Shown: piece by piece, positions 48,185 through 58,600 of the stretch
How positions within the stretch are numbered: the stretch's first letter is position 1
How the letters are laid out: each line of letters starts with the position of its first letter
Source of the DNA: Bacteroidales bacterium
GTDB taxonomy: Bacteria > Bacteroidota > Bacteroidia > Bacteroidales > UBA932
Assembly (NCBI GenBank): GCA_016286385.1
Contig: JAEESO010000004.1
Coordinates: 1-64,000 of the forward strand
Direction of reading: 5' to 3'
DNA: 64,000 bases
Position numbers and translations under genes: made by a program
Notes under the pieces: generated by a model
Told to the model about the DNA's origin: nothing
What the model saw: only the letters and a program-made list of their open reading frames with translations
Database searches by the model: none

Positions 48185-48209
48185 ATCTTTATTGTTTAGT
48201 TATATTCTT

Positions 48210-49409
48210 TTATATTATGGCCGATGCCGTTATGGATGCTATAATTCCGCGCATACGGCTGACGGAACCTTTATCCTTGGGGTGAACCCTGTGTGTGAGG
48301 ATTATCAGAATTGTGGAGGTGTCCGGGTCTATGAGCACGGACGTGCCGGTATAGCCGGAGTGGCCCCTGAGGTTCTGAGTCTCAAATATGTCACCGGACA
48401 TGAAAGGATCGGTGTAGTAGGTGTCCCAGCCAAGGGCGCGGGCCACCTTTGGATCGTTTTCTGAAGGGACCTCGAAGATTTTTTTGACCGTCTGGGGCGC
48501 CAGGATGCGTTTTCCCTTCCACTCACCGCCGTTAAGAAGGGCAGAGCAGATGACGGCTATGTCTTCTACGTTGGAGAACATGCCGGCATTACCGGAATTG
48601 CCTTTCATCACAAGGCGTGCGGTGGGGTCATGGACCTGCGCCTTCAGAAGGAGGGTGTCTCCCACAAATTCAGTGGGGGCGCATAGCTCTGCGAGTTCCG
48701 GCTTTATGGGCTTGCCGTCCAGCGGGAAGAAGCAGGTGTGCTCCAGGCCAAGGACGTCAAAGACATTCTCCTGGAGATAGTCACAGAGGCGCTCCCCGGT
48801 GACTTTCTCCACTATTTGCTGAAGCATGATGAAATTGAAACAGCTGTAGAGTACATCCGTTCCGGGAGCAAATGCCCTTGGAGATTCTTCTTCTATGTAC
48901 TGGACAAGGCGCTCCGAATTACCCTCTCCATACTGTTTGACAAATCCGGGGACGTCCTTGAGGAATGCTTCCAGGCCGGATGAGTGGGTAAGAAGGTGCT
49001 TTACCCTTATCCTTTCCAGTTTCCTGGTCTTGGGATCACGCCAGTCTCTGAAACGAGGGAGATAGTAGTCCACGGGGTCCATGAGGCGGATCTTGCCCTT
49101 CTCTACAAGCTGCATGACGGCTATGGTGGTGCCAAGGCACTTGGTGAGGGAGGCTAGGTCGAACATGGTCTGGGTGGTCATGGGCTCTGTTTCCGGAATG
49201 AGGGTCTTGCTGCCGAAGCACTTTTCATAAACCATCTTTCCGTCCTTGACTATGCCCACAACCGCACCGGGTATGGTCTTTTGCAGAATGGCATCAACTA
49301 TCACGCTGTCAATCAGTTCCAGCCTTTCTTTGTCCATTTTCTGGGCATTGGCTGCAGAACATGCCATAAGGAGCATGAAGCCTACCAGTATGAGAGAACG
49401 CCCTTTCAT
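48210..49409 (-). CDS. Serine hydrolase, beta-lactamase class C-like
   Basis: FDLASLTKCLGTTIAVMQLVE (SxxK), YSCFNFIML (YSN-like), LRGHSGYTGTSV. Confidence 0.9.
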   Translation of the reverse strand: MKGRSLILVGFMLLMACSAANAQKMDKERLELIDSVIVDAILQKTIPGAVVGIVKDGKMVYEKCFGSKTLIPETEPMTTQTMFDLASLTKCLGTTIAVMQLVEKGKIRLMDPVDYYLPRFRDWRDPKTRKLERIRVKHLLTHSSGLEAFLKDVPGFVKQYGEGNSERLVQYIEEESPRAFAPGTDVLYSCFNFIMLQQIVEKVTGERLCDYLQENVFDVLGLEHTCFFPLDGKPIKPELAELCAPTEFVGDTLLLKAQVHDPTARLVMKGNSGNAGMFSNVEDIAVICSALLNGGEWKGKRILAPQTVKKIFEVPSENDPKVARALGWDTYYTDPFMSGDIFETQNLRGHSGYTGTSVLIDPDTSTILIILTHRVHPKDKGSVSRMRGIIASITASAII

Positions 49410-50569
49410 TATCCAAGGAAACTAAGGAGGATACCTGCTGCCACCGCAGAACCGATTACGCCGGCTACGTTTGGAGCCATGGCGTGGGTGAGGAGGTGGT
49501 TGGAGGGATCTGCTTCCAGGCCCACGGTCTCAGAAACGCGCGCTGCATCCGGCACGGCAGAAACGCCTGCATTGCCAATGAGAGGGTTGATCTTCTTGCC
49601 CTCCGGCAGGAAAAGGTTCATGAACTTGGCGAAGCTAACGCCAAATGTGGTTGCAATCACAAAGGACGCAAGGCCAAGGCCGAAGATGAGGACTGAGCGG
49701 CCGGTGAGGAATACATCGGCCTGAGTGGACGCACCAACCGTAAGGCCGATGAGCGTTGTCACCACGTCTATCAGTGACCCGCCGGCGGTTGCGGCAAGGC
49801 GCTTTGTGACTCCGCTTTCCTTCAGGAGGTTACCGAAGAACAGCATCCCAAGCAGCGGAAGACCGCTGGGAACTATGAAGGCCGTGCAGATGAAGCCAAT
49901 GATTGGGAACACAATCTTTTCCCTCTGGCTTACCTCACGGGGCTTTTTCATACGGATGAGGCGCTCCTTCTTGGTGGTGAGGAGCAGCATGATAGGTTTC
50001 TGGATAACCGGTACCAGGGCCATATAAGAGTAGGCCGATACAGCGATGGCACCCATCAGTTCCGGAGCAAGTTTGGAGCTGAGGAAAATGGCCGTAGGGC
50101 CATCTGCGCCGCCGATAATGCCAATGGCTCCGGCCTCGTTGGGCAGGAAGCCGAACAGAAGGGCCAGAAGATAAGCGCCGAATATACCAAGCTGGGCCGC
50201 GGCACCAATAAGGATGAGCCTGGGCTGGGAAATGAGCGCGCTGAAATCCGTCATGGCGCCTATACCAAGGAAGATAAGGGGAGGATACCAGCCATTCCTT
50301 ACGCCGTGGTAGAGGATGTTGAGAACGGATCCCTCCTCATAGATGCCAATCCTGAGCCCTGCACCGGTTGCGGGGTCAAAGAAAAGGGGAATGTTGCCCA
50401 CAATCATGCCAAAGCCGATAGGCACAAGAAGGAGCGGCTCCCATTTCTTTACTATTCCCAGCGTAATGAAAACAAGGCCGATGAGGATCATCACCAGATG
50501 CTGCCAGGTGCAGTTGGCGAATCCCGTGTACTGCCAGAATTGCTGGAGGCTGTCTAAGATTGTATTCAT
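49409..50569 (-). CDS. Sodium ion-translocating decarboxylase beta subunit
   Basis: FLGIGAMTDFSALI, GIIGGADGPTAIFLSSKLAPEL, NAGVSAVPDAARV. Confidence 0.95.
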   Translation of the reverse strand: MNTILDSLQQFWQYTGFANCTWQHLVMILIGLVFITLGIVKKWEPLLLVPIGFGMIVGNIPLFFDPATGAGLRIGIYEEGSVLNILYHGVRNGWYPPLIFLGIGAMTDFSALISQPRLILIGAAAQLGIFGAYLLALLFGFLPNEAGAIGIIGGADGPTAIFLSSKLAPELMGAIAVSAYSYMALVPVIQKPIMLLLTTKKERLIRMKKPREVSQREKIVFPIIGFICTAFIVPSGLPLLGMLFFGNLLKESGVTKRLAATAGGSLIDVVTTLIGLTVGASTQADVFLTGRSVLIFGLGLASFVIATTFGVSFAKFMNLFLPEGKKINPLIGNAGVSAVPDAARVSETVGLEADPSNHLLTHAMAPNVAGVIGSAVAAGILLSFLG

Positions 50570-51018
50570 CAGCCGATGGTTACTATGTCTGCGCCTTCAA
50601 GGACGGAATCTCCCTTGGCTGCGTGGATGGCGGTGATGGTGCCGTCACACTCGGCAAGGATGTCGTTTTCCATCTTCATGGCCTCTATGACGGCTACTTT
50701 CTGGCCGCGGGTGACGGCCTGGCCTTCCTTCACGTTGATGCTGATGATGATGCCGGGAAGCGGGCTCTTGATGGTCTTTCCCGCGCCGGCAGGAGCTGCC
50801 TTGGGTGCAGCAGGGGCGGCAGCAGGAGACACCTCCGCCGGAGCCGAAGGCGTCTTTGTCATTTCGACCGGAGCCGAAGGCGCAGCGGAGAAATCTCCTT
50901 CCGATAACTCCACCTGATAATCGGCCCCATTAACGTTCACCGTAAGGCTGCGGCCGCTGGCCTCTCCTATTTTGACGGCGTAATCTTTTCCGTTAATCTT
51001 GAATTTATATTCTTTCAT
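50569..51018 (-). CDS. Biotin carboxyl carrier protein
   Basis: AVIEAMKMENDILA biotinylation motif; Ala/Pro-rich linker containing a repeat. Confidence 0.95.
   Translation of the reverse strand: MKEYKFKINGKDYAVKIGEASGRSLTVNVNGADYQVELSEGDFSAAPSAPVEMTKTPSAPAEVSPAAAPAAPKAAPAGAGKTIKSPLPGIIISINVKEGQAVTRGQKVAVIEAMKMENDILAECDGTITAIHAAKGDSVLEGADIVTIG
50826..50901. repeat. Palindromic repeat family member inside the BCCP linker
   Basis: gtcatttcgaccggagccgaaggcgcagcggagaaatctcc, with a second copy of ccggagccgaaggcg nearby. Confidence 0.75.
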
Positions 51019-51020
51019 AT

Positions 51021-51467
51021 CTATCTTGGTAATTTTCTAAAAGTGAGTTCCTTACTATTCCAGGCCGAATCCTTTCTGATGATGGTGACAATACCGGGCT
51101 CAATGTCATGGACAGTGTCGGAGAGATAAAGGTGCACGGCAGCGGCTATTGCTGCGTAGGTGTCACCGCCCTTTTCCATGTCAAGGGCCATGGCTATTGC
51201 CGCAGCAATCTCATTGGATTCCTCATTTGAGGAGCCGGGAATGACTGCACGGGTAAGGCGTTTTCCTGCGCGTGCGGCCTTTTTTGCATCGGCCTTAAGT
51301 TCTCCGGAGAAAACCCTTCCGGAGAGGCTGTACAGGCCGTACAGTATGATGAGGGCAATGAATACCACGCCCACGCTTATTATGGTGAGAGTCCAGCCGT
51401 GGGGGTCTGTGGCGGCCATTCGGTCTGCGCCCGCAGTGAGAACTATGTTACAGAGGCAGGTTGTCAT
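51021..51467 (-). CDS. OadG-like decarboxylase gamma/delta subunit
   Basis: Single TM near the N-terminus; position between mmdA-like and BCCP genes. Confidence 0.75.
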   Translation of the reverse strand: MTTCLCNIVLTAGADRMAATDPHGWTLTIISVGVVFIALIILYGLYSLSGRVFSGELKADAKKAARAGKRLTRAVIPGSSNEESNEIAAAIAMALDMEKGGDTYAAIAAAVHLYLSDTVHDIEPGIVTIIRKDSAWNSKELTFRKLPR

Positions 51468-53004
51468 GTTTCTTTGCGGGGATTTCCTGACGTTTGGTTG
51501 AAAGCTGCTCCAGGGCGCGGATTACGCGGAAGCGGGTGTTGCGGGGCTCTATCACGTCATCAATATAGCCCTTCTGGGCGGCCTGATAGGGATTTGAGAA
51601 GAGGTCTTCGTACTCTTTCTTCTTTTCCTCGAATATGGCCTTGGCGTTTTCGGGGTCTGCCTTGATTTCCTTGGCGTAGAGGACGTTCACTGCGCCGTCG
51701 GCACCCATGACTGCAATCTGGGCGCTGGGCCAGGCGTAGTTGATGTCTCCGCGAAGCTGCTTGCAGCTCATCACAATATGGGCACCGCCGTAGCCTTTAC
51801 GGAGGGTGACGGTGACCTTGGGAACCGTGGCCTCACCGTAGGCGTAGAGGAGCTTTGCGCCGTTTGTGATGATGGCGCCGTACTCCTGCTGGGTGCCGGG
51901 AAGGAAGCCGGGAACGTCTACAAGGGTGACAAGAGGGATGTTGAAGGCGTCGCAGAAGCGGACAAAGCGTGCGGCCTTTCGGCTGGCATTGATATCAAGT
52001 ACGCCTGCAAGTACCTTGGGCTGGTTGGCTACAATGCCTACGCTGCGGCCGTTAAAGCGTGCAAAGCCCACTATGATGTTCTTTGCAAAGTCCTTATGGA
52101 TCTCAAGGAACTTTCCATTGTCCACTATGCTCTCTATGACACCGTACATGTCGTAGGCCTTGTTGGGGTTGTCCGGCACAATGGAGTTGAGGGAGTCGTC
52201 CACCCTGTTAAGGGGATCTGATGTTTCCTTGAAGGGGGCGCACTCCATATTGTTCTGGGGGATGTAGCCAAGGAGTTCCTTGATGGTAGCAATTGCTTCC
52301 TTCTCATCCTCTGCGGCAAAATGTGCTACGCCGCTCTTGGTGGCATGAACGGATGCGCCGCCAAGCTGCTCCTGGTCCACAACCTCACCGGTGACGCTCT
52401 TTACAACGGCCGGGCCGGTAAGGAACATATAGGAGGTGTTCTTGACCATGAGGGTAAAGTCCGTGAGGGCGGGGGAGTAAACCGCACCGCCTGCGCAGGG
52501 ACCCATGATGCAGCTTATCTGGGGAACAACGCCGCTTGCTAGGATGTTGCGCTCGAAGATCTCTCCGTAGCCTGCAAGGGCGTCTATGCCTTCCTGGATA
52601 CGTGCGCCACCGGAATCATTGAGGCCGATGCACGGCGCTCCGGCCCTGAGGGCCATATCCTGGACCTTGCAGATCTTCTCACTCATGGTTTTGGAGAGGG
52701 AACCGCCGCTTACTGTGAAATCCTGGGCGAAGACGTAGACTAACCGGCCGTTAATGGTGCCGCAGCCTGTCACAACGCCGTCTCCGTCAGGGTGGGAAGC
52801 GTCCATCCCGAAGTTTGTGCAGCGGTGCTGGACAAACATGTCAAACTCCTCAAAGCTGCCGGGATCCAGAAGGAGGTCCAGGCGCTCCCGGGCAGTGAGT
52901 TTACCCTTTGCGTGCTGAGCCTCAATCCTTTTCTCACCACCGCCAAGGCGTGCCTTTGCGCGGCGCTGAACCAGTTTTTCTATATTATCTGACTGTATAC
53001 TCAT
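51448..53004 (-). CDS. Acyl-CoA carboxylase/methylmalonyl-CoA decarboxylase alpha (carboxyltransferase) subunit
   Basis: [59 protein letters not shown]. Confidence 0.96.
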   Translation of the reverse strand: MSIQSDNIEKLVQRRAKARLGGGEKRIEAQHAKGKLTARERLDLLLDPGSFEEFDMFVQHRCTNFGMDASHPDGDGVVTGCGTINGRLVYVFAQDFTVSGGSLSKTMSEKICKVQDMALRAGAPCIGLNDSGGARIQEGIDALAGYGEIFERNILASGVVPQISCIMGPCAGGAVYSPALTDFTLMVKNTSYMFLTGPAVVKSVTGEVVDQEQLGGASVHATKSGVAHFAAEDEKEAIATIKELLGYIPQNNMECAPFKETSDPLNRVDDSLNSIVPDNPNKAYDMYGVIESIVDNGKFLEIHKDFAKNIIVGFARFNGRSVGIVANQPKVLAGVLDINASRKAARFVRFCDAFNIPLVTLVDVPGFLPGTQQEYGAIITNGAKLLYAYGEATVPKVTVTLRKGYGGAHIVMSCKQLRGDINYAWPSAQIAVMGADGAVNVLYAKEIKADPENAKAIFEEKKKEYEDLFSNPYQAAQKGYIDDVIEPRNTRFRVIRALEQLSTKRQEIPAKKHDNLPL

Positions 53005-53118
53005 TATAATTGATATATATTCTCTTTAATAACCCACAAATATACTACTTTTGCAGGGCTTATGCAAATTTGTGTATCCTGGCGCATAACTGCCTGCCTC
53101 TCAGCTATATATACAAAA

Positions 53119-53144
53119 TCGGGTACACCTGCAGGTGCACCCGA
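53119..53144 (-). terminator. Near-perfect 26-bp palindrome after the GH3 gene, probable terminator
   Basis: tcgggtacacctgcaggtgcacccga, followed on minus by ttttgtatata. Confidence 0.5.
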
Positions 53145-53169
53145 GGATTCGTATTTGACTGAGTGTCTG

Positions 53170-55491
53170 TTACTTCTGAGGCAGGCAGGCTTCGTGGGCG
53201 GGCCAGGACTGGGCCTTGGTCAGTTTGAAGGCCGCTGTTGCGCGGATATCGGCCACGGAAGCGCCGAAGGAGGCCTTGTAGGCACCTGCTGCGGTTTCCC
53301 ATGCGCTTGTGGAAGGGTTGAAGGAAGCCAGGGTGTAAGGGGTGATTGTCATGGTTAGGGTCTGGCTCTCACCGGGCTGGAGTTCCTTTGTCTTGGCGAA
53401 TGCCTTGAGCTCACAGGCGGGTTTTTCAAGACCGCCGGCGGGAGCGCTCACATAAAGCTGGACGGCTTCCTTGCCGGCCACCTTACCTGTGTTCTTCACG
53501 ATTATGGTGGCAGTCACGGTTCCGTCCTTTGCCACCTTCACGGAAGGCTTGCCGTACTCGAAGGAAGTATAGCTAAGGCCATAGCCGAAGGGATAGGAAA
53601 CACCCTTCCCGGCAGTGGTGAAGTAGCGGTAGCCTACATTCAGGCCCTCGGCGTAATCCGTATAGTCAACGTTCTTCCTGGGCTGCCGTGCCATCTGGGC
53701 CGATGAAGCGAACGGGTTGAAGGAGGGTTCGCTCTTTACGTTTGCAGGGAAGTTGGAGGATGAGGGGATGTCATAGTATGCCATGGGGAAAGTCATGGGG
53801 AGCTTTCCGGAAGGATTTGCAGCGCCGGAAAGGACATCGGCCACGGCATAGCCGCCTTCCTGACCGGGAGTCCAGGCAAGGAGGATGGCATCCGGGATGT
53901 GCTTCCAGGAGGCTGTTTCAATGACACCGCCGATATTCAGGACCACAATCAGCTTCTTGCCTGCTGCGTGATAGGTGTCGGCAAGGTTCTGGAGGAGATC
54001 GCGCTCCAGGGCGGTGAGGTTCCAGTCTCCGTTGGCGGCCTTCCTGTCGTCTCCTTCACCGGCGTTGCGGCTGATGGTGAGGATGGCGATGTCTGAGGCT
54101 GCTTCCTTCTTTTCAATGAATGAGCGGGAAACGTTCATCTCCGGGACTACGGGGTCTCCAAGGAGGATTCCCCAGTTGCTGGAAGCGTTGTTGCCGGCCT
54201 CAGTCTTTGAAAGGGTGATGTACTGACCGTACCATTTTTCAATGTCGGGATCCACCTCATAGCCATTTACGCGGAGGCCTTGGGCAATACTGCGTACATA
54301 AGCCTTGTTCACGTTGCCGGAACCGGTACCGCCGGCTATGAAATCATATGAGCCGATGCCGTAGAGGGCGACTTTCTTCACGTCCTGAAGCGGCAGGACG
54401 CCGTTATTCTCCAGGAGCACGAGGCCTTCGGGGGTGGCGGCGCGCACAAGCTTTGCGTGAGCGGCAAGGTCGGGCTTGTTGCTGAACTTGTATCCGGCAA
54501 AGCGGGGAGTGCGAACAATATACCTGAGCATATTGCGTACGTTGCGGTCAAGGTCGGATTCGCTGAGGGAACCATCCTTGACGGCGGCGATGATGCGCTG
54601 GATTTCCTGGTCCATACCTGGTTCCATAAGGTCATTCCCGGCGTGTACGGCGGCTACGGTGCCTTCCTTGAAGCCCCAGTCGGTCATTACGATGCCGTTG
54701 AATCCCCATTCGTCGCGGAGGATGGTTGTGAGGAGGTCATAGCTCTGCTGGGTGAAAACGCCGTTGAGGCGGTTGTATGAGGACATTACAGTCCAGGGGT
54801 CACTCTCTTTCACGGCAATCTCAAAGCCTTTGAGGTAGAGTTCACGGAGCGTACGGACATCCACGCGGGAGTCGTTGTTCATACGGTTCACCTCCTGGTC
54901 ATTGGCGGCGAAATGCTTGATGGATACGCCCACGCCGTTGCTCTGGATGCCGCGGACATATGCCGCCGCCATCTTTCCGGTAAGGAGCGGATCCTCGGAG
55001 AAATACTCGAAGTTGCGGCCGCAGAGGGGATTGCGGTGAAGGTTAAGGCCGGGAGCCAGGAGGACATCGGCGCCATATTCCTTGACCTCTTCACCCATTG
55101 CGGTGGTGAGCTCCTGGACAAGGTCCGTGTTCCATGTAGATGCCAGCACCGTGCCCACAGGGAAACCGGTGCAGTAGAAGGTCTGGCTGGTTCCGGGGCG
55201 GGTGGGATTGATGCGGAGACCGGCAGGGCCGTCAGCCAGCACCGTGGTGGTGATTCCAAGGCGCGGGATGGCACGGGTTGTACCGGCGGCGCCGGAAACA
55301 AGGGTTTCATTGGAAGCCGTAAGTGAACCGGCTGTCATCGAGCCCCAGCCGCCGCCCACTACCAGGGTGGCTTTCTCTTCAAGGGTCATGGCCTTAAGGA
55401 CGTCTTCAATGTTGTCCTTGTTCAGCCTGGGCTGTGCAAAAAGGGAGAGTGTGCAGAGAACGGCTGCACCCGTGAGGAAGATTTTTCTCAT
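53170..55491 (-). CDS. Glycoside hydrolase family 3 beta-glucosidase-like protein
   Basis: Signal peptide; GFNGIVMTDWG, KHFAANDQE, SGKLPMTFP, fibronectin III-like C-terminus. Confidence 0.93.
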   Translation of the reverse strand: MRKIFLTGAAVLCTLSLFAQPRLNKDNIEDVLKAMTLEEKATLVVGGGWGSMTAGSLTASNETLVSGAAGTTRAIPRLGITTTVLADGPAGLRINPTRPGTSQTFYCTGFPVGTVLASTWNTDLVQELTTAMGEEVKEYGADVLLAPGLNLHRNPLCGRNFEYFSEDPLLTGKMAAAYVRGIQSNGVGVSIKHFAANDQEVNRMNNDSRVDVRTLRELYLKGFEIAVKESDPWTVMSSYNRLNGVFTQQSYDLLTTILRDEWGFNGIVMTDWGFKEGTVAAVHAGNDLMEPGMDQEIQRIIAAVKDGSLSESDLDRNVRNMLRYIVRTPRFAGYKFSNKPDLAAHAKLVRAATPEGLVLLENNGVLPLQDVKKVALYGIGSYDFIAGGTGSGNVNKAYVRSIAQGLRVNGYEVDPDIEKWYGQYITLSKTEAGNNASSNWGILLGDPVVPEMNVSRSFIEKKEAASDIAILTISRNAGEGDDRKAANGDWNLTALERDLLQNLADTYHAAGKKLIVVLNIGGVIETASWKHIPDAILLAWTPGQEGGYAVADVLSGAANPSGKLPMTFPMAYYDIPSSSNFPANVKSEPSFNPFASSAQMARQPRKNVDYTDYAEGLNVGYRYFTTAGKGVSYPFGYGLSYTSFEYGKPSVKVAKDGTVTATIIVKNTGKVAGKEAVQLYVSAPAGGLEKPACELKAFAKTKELQPGESQTLTMTITPYTLASFNPSTSAWETAAGAYKASFGASVADIRATAAFKLTKAQSWPAHEACLPQK

Positions 55492-55550
55492 ATTTGTGTT
55501 ATTGTATGGTTTTTCCAGTGACGAATATAGTCTCTTTTTTCATACGCGCA

Positions 55551-55582
55551 AAGCGTGGCGCCCAAGATTGAACGCCACGCTT
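55551..55582 (-). terminator. Terminator of the HTCS gene
   Basis: aagcgtggcg cccaagattgaa cgccacgctt. Confidence 0.65.
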
Positions 55583-55603
55583 AACATTTAAACAAACAGA
55601 CAA

Positions 55604-58600
55604 CTACCCGCCGTATTCTGAAGGGGGGACGCCGAACTGTTTCTTGAAGGAGGTGGAGAAGTGGGAGAGGGTGTTGAACCCCGTCATGTAGGCAATCTCA
55701 CTCATGTTGAATTTGCCCTCCTTCAGGAGATCGGCGGCGCGGTTCAGTTTGTAGCGCTTGAAGAACACGGACGGATTCTCGCCGGTAAGGCCCTTCACCT
55801 TGTAGTAGAACTTGGTGCGGGAAATCTTCATCATCTCCGTGATGCGGGTGATGTCAATGTCCGTGTTGGCAAGTTCCTTTTCCATAAGTTCATAAAGTTC
55901 CTTCATGAAGGCGGAGTCGCGGGGTGAAAGCGCCTCAGGGGCAATGTCTTCGGTGGTAGTGACTGAGCCAAGCTGGCGGTGCAGCTTTTCCCTGTTCTCC
56001 AGGAGGGATTTCACCAGGGCCGTAAGGTAGGCGGGCTGGAAGGGCTTGGTCACGTATGCATCGGCCCCCTTGTCCAGGCCCTGTACCTGGCTTTCCACGG
56101 CCACCTTGGCGGTGACAAGGATGACGGGGATGTGGCTCAGCTGGATATTGCCCTTGACTGCCTCGCAAAGGGCGTATCCGTCCATTCCGGGCATCACGAC
56201 GTCTGAAATGACAAGGTCCGGGGAATTCTCTTCCATTCCCTTAAGGGCCGATGCCGCATCAAAGTACAGGGATACCTTATACTGCGGTTTAAGCAGGATC
56301 TTAAGGTAGTTGGCGATGTCTATGTCGTCGTCCACGACGGCAATGTGGCGCTTGGCCCCATCTTCGTCGGGGGTGCTTTCCTGTGGCTGGGACTGCTGTG
56401 CCGATATGAGCAGCTGGGGCTTCTGGTCCGTGCGTTCTTCCTCAGGGTAGGAAGAGGCGCTAACGGGCAGGATAAGGCAGAATTCGGCTCCTCCTCCCTC
56501 AAGGTTCCAGGCCTTGATGTATCCGTGGTGCAGGTTGCACAGGGCGCGCGCATAGTACAGGCCGATACCGGATCCCTGCAGTTTATGGCTGGTGGACGAC
56601 TGGTAGAAACGCTCGAATATCTTCTCCAGATCATCCTCAGCTATGCCCGGGCCGTTGTCAGATACGCTGATTGAGGCGTACTGGCCGTCGGTGTCTTTCT
56701 CGGTGAGGGGGAAGCGGGCGGCGGCATCGCCCCTTGGAATTACGTCGAATCCAAGCGTTACCCTGCCTCCAGAGGGGGTGAACTTAAGTGCGTTTGAAAG
56801 GAGGTTCATGACCACTTTCTGCACTTTATCCGCATCTACCCACATGGTGAAAGGGTCTTCCAGGCCGTATGTGGCAAGTTCTATTCCCTTGGAACTGGCG
56901 TTGTAGCGGAACAGCTCAGCTATGTCACGGAGCGGTTTCACTACATCCATCTTGGCAACCTTCATCTGGAGCTTGCTGTTGCCTATGCGGTTGAAGTCCA
57001 GAAGCTGATTCACAAGGGAAAGCATCCAGGTGGCGTTGCGGTTTATGATGTCCACCAGCTGGCGGTCCTGCCCCTTCACGCCCTCCGACACGCTGAGCTG
57101 CTGCGCGGGCCCCGCTATCATGGTGAGGGGGGTGCGGAATTCATGGGCCACATTGGAAAAATAGTTCATCTGGATCTTGTTCAGGGCCTTTTCCGCTTTC
57201 TCCGCCTCTTCTGCCTTCTCCCTTTCACGGCGCACCTCACGGATGCGTCTGGCGGCCTCCTTGCGCACGCGGCGCACGTGGCGGTAGAAGGTGTATATCA
57301 TAGCCAGCAACAGTAATCCCGCCAGGGAAAACAGAAGTATAGCCCACCAGGAGCGGTGCCAGGGCGGGAGAACGTGTATCCGGAGGGATTCTTCGGTTTC
57401 CGTTACTGAATGACTGCCGTTTGCTATACGTACGCGGAGGGTGTATTTCCCGGGAGGAAGGTTTGCGAAATAAGCGTCGTGGCGGGTGCCGATCTTCACC
57501 CAGTCCCTGTCAAATCCTTCCAGTTTGTAGGCATAGCGGATCTGCTCATACTCGCTGTAGTCAAGAGCCGCAAAACTAATCCCGAATCCGTTCTGGTTGT
57601 GTCTTATGGTGACTGTGGGTTTCTCGCTCAGGAGTTTGTCTATGGGGCCGTTTTTCGTCGGAGCGACAATATGGCCGTGGACGGTGAGGTATTCAAAGAC
57701 AAGTGGCACGGTACGTTTGCCTCCAAGGTCAAGGGGGTTGAACCAGGTGATGCCGTGAGTGCCGCCGAACACCAGGGTTCCGTCAGGCAGGATGCATGAG
57801 GCGCGGTCATTGAACTGGTCTCCGCCAATTCCATCGGCCTCATAATAGTGTACGAATGAACCCACCGTGCGGTCATATTTGCCAAGGCCGGCCATGGTTG
57901 CCACCCATATATTGCCCTGTCTGTCTTCCTGGATGGAACAGATGTCCTGGCAGGGGGTGCCCGGAATGGGGCGTTTGTGTCCGCTTTCGTTTTCGCTTAG
58001 TAAGAGGCCGTTACCGTATGTCCCAATCCAGATATCATTTTTGCTGTCTTTGAAAAGGACGTTGGGAATAACAATGGACCGTTTCAGGCAGGCGGCCTTT
58101 TCCTCCGGGGTGATAGGCGCCAGACGGCACTCGTAGGAGTAAGTGTTTACGTGGACGGGAGTTGTGCCGAAGCAGGAGGCCACAAGGACGCCGGGTTCCT
58201 TGAGAACAAGGTCTGTGACAAACGTCCATCCTCCATTCTGGGCCACTGAAACCTCTCTGGTGGTTTTGTCCTTCTTGTCATAGCGCACAAGGCTGGGGGA
58301 GAATCCGCCTATCCAGATAGCGCCCCGGTCGTCTTCCAGGACAGTCAGGGGAGTTGCGGCGAATACCACATCCTTCCCGGTGAGATGCTTTCCGTCCCAT
58401 ACGCAGCGTATGATGCGGTTCTTCTCCATAAACACAAACCAGAGGTCCCCGTCAAGGTCTGAGTAGACTCTTGAAATACGGGTATAACCAACCTGGGCGT
58501 CCGGGATGAGGTGTGCGATGGGAACCTCGCGTAATTCCTTTGTCCCCATGTCATATCGGAAGAGGCCGTCCCTCTGGGTGCATATCCAAAGGCCGCCGTC

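Noticed and set aside
49409-53004. Decarboxylase operon as novel
   Set aside because: Standard Na+-translocating methylmalonyl-CoA decarboxylase-type cluster apart from the linker repeat.
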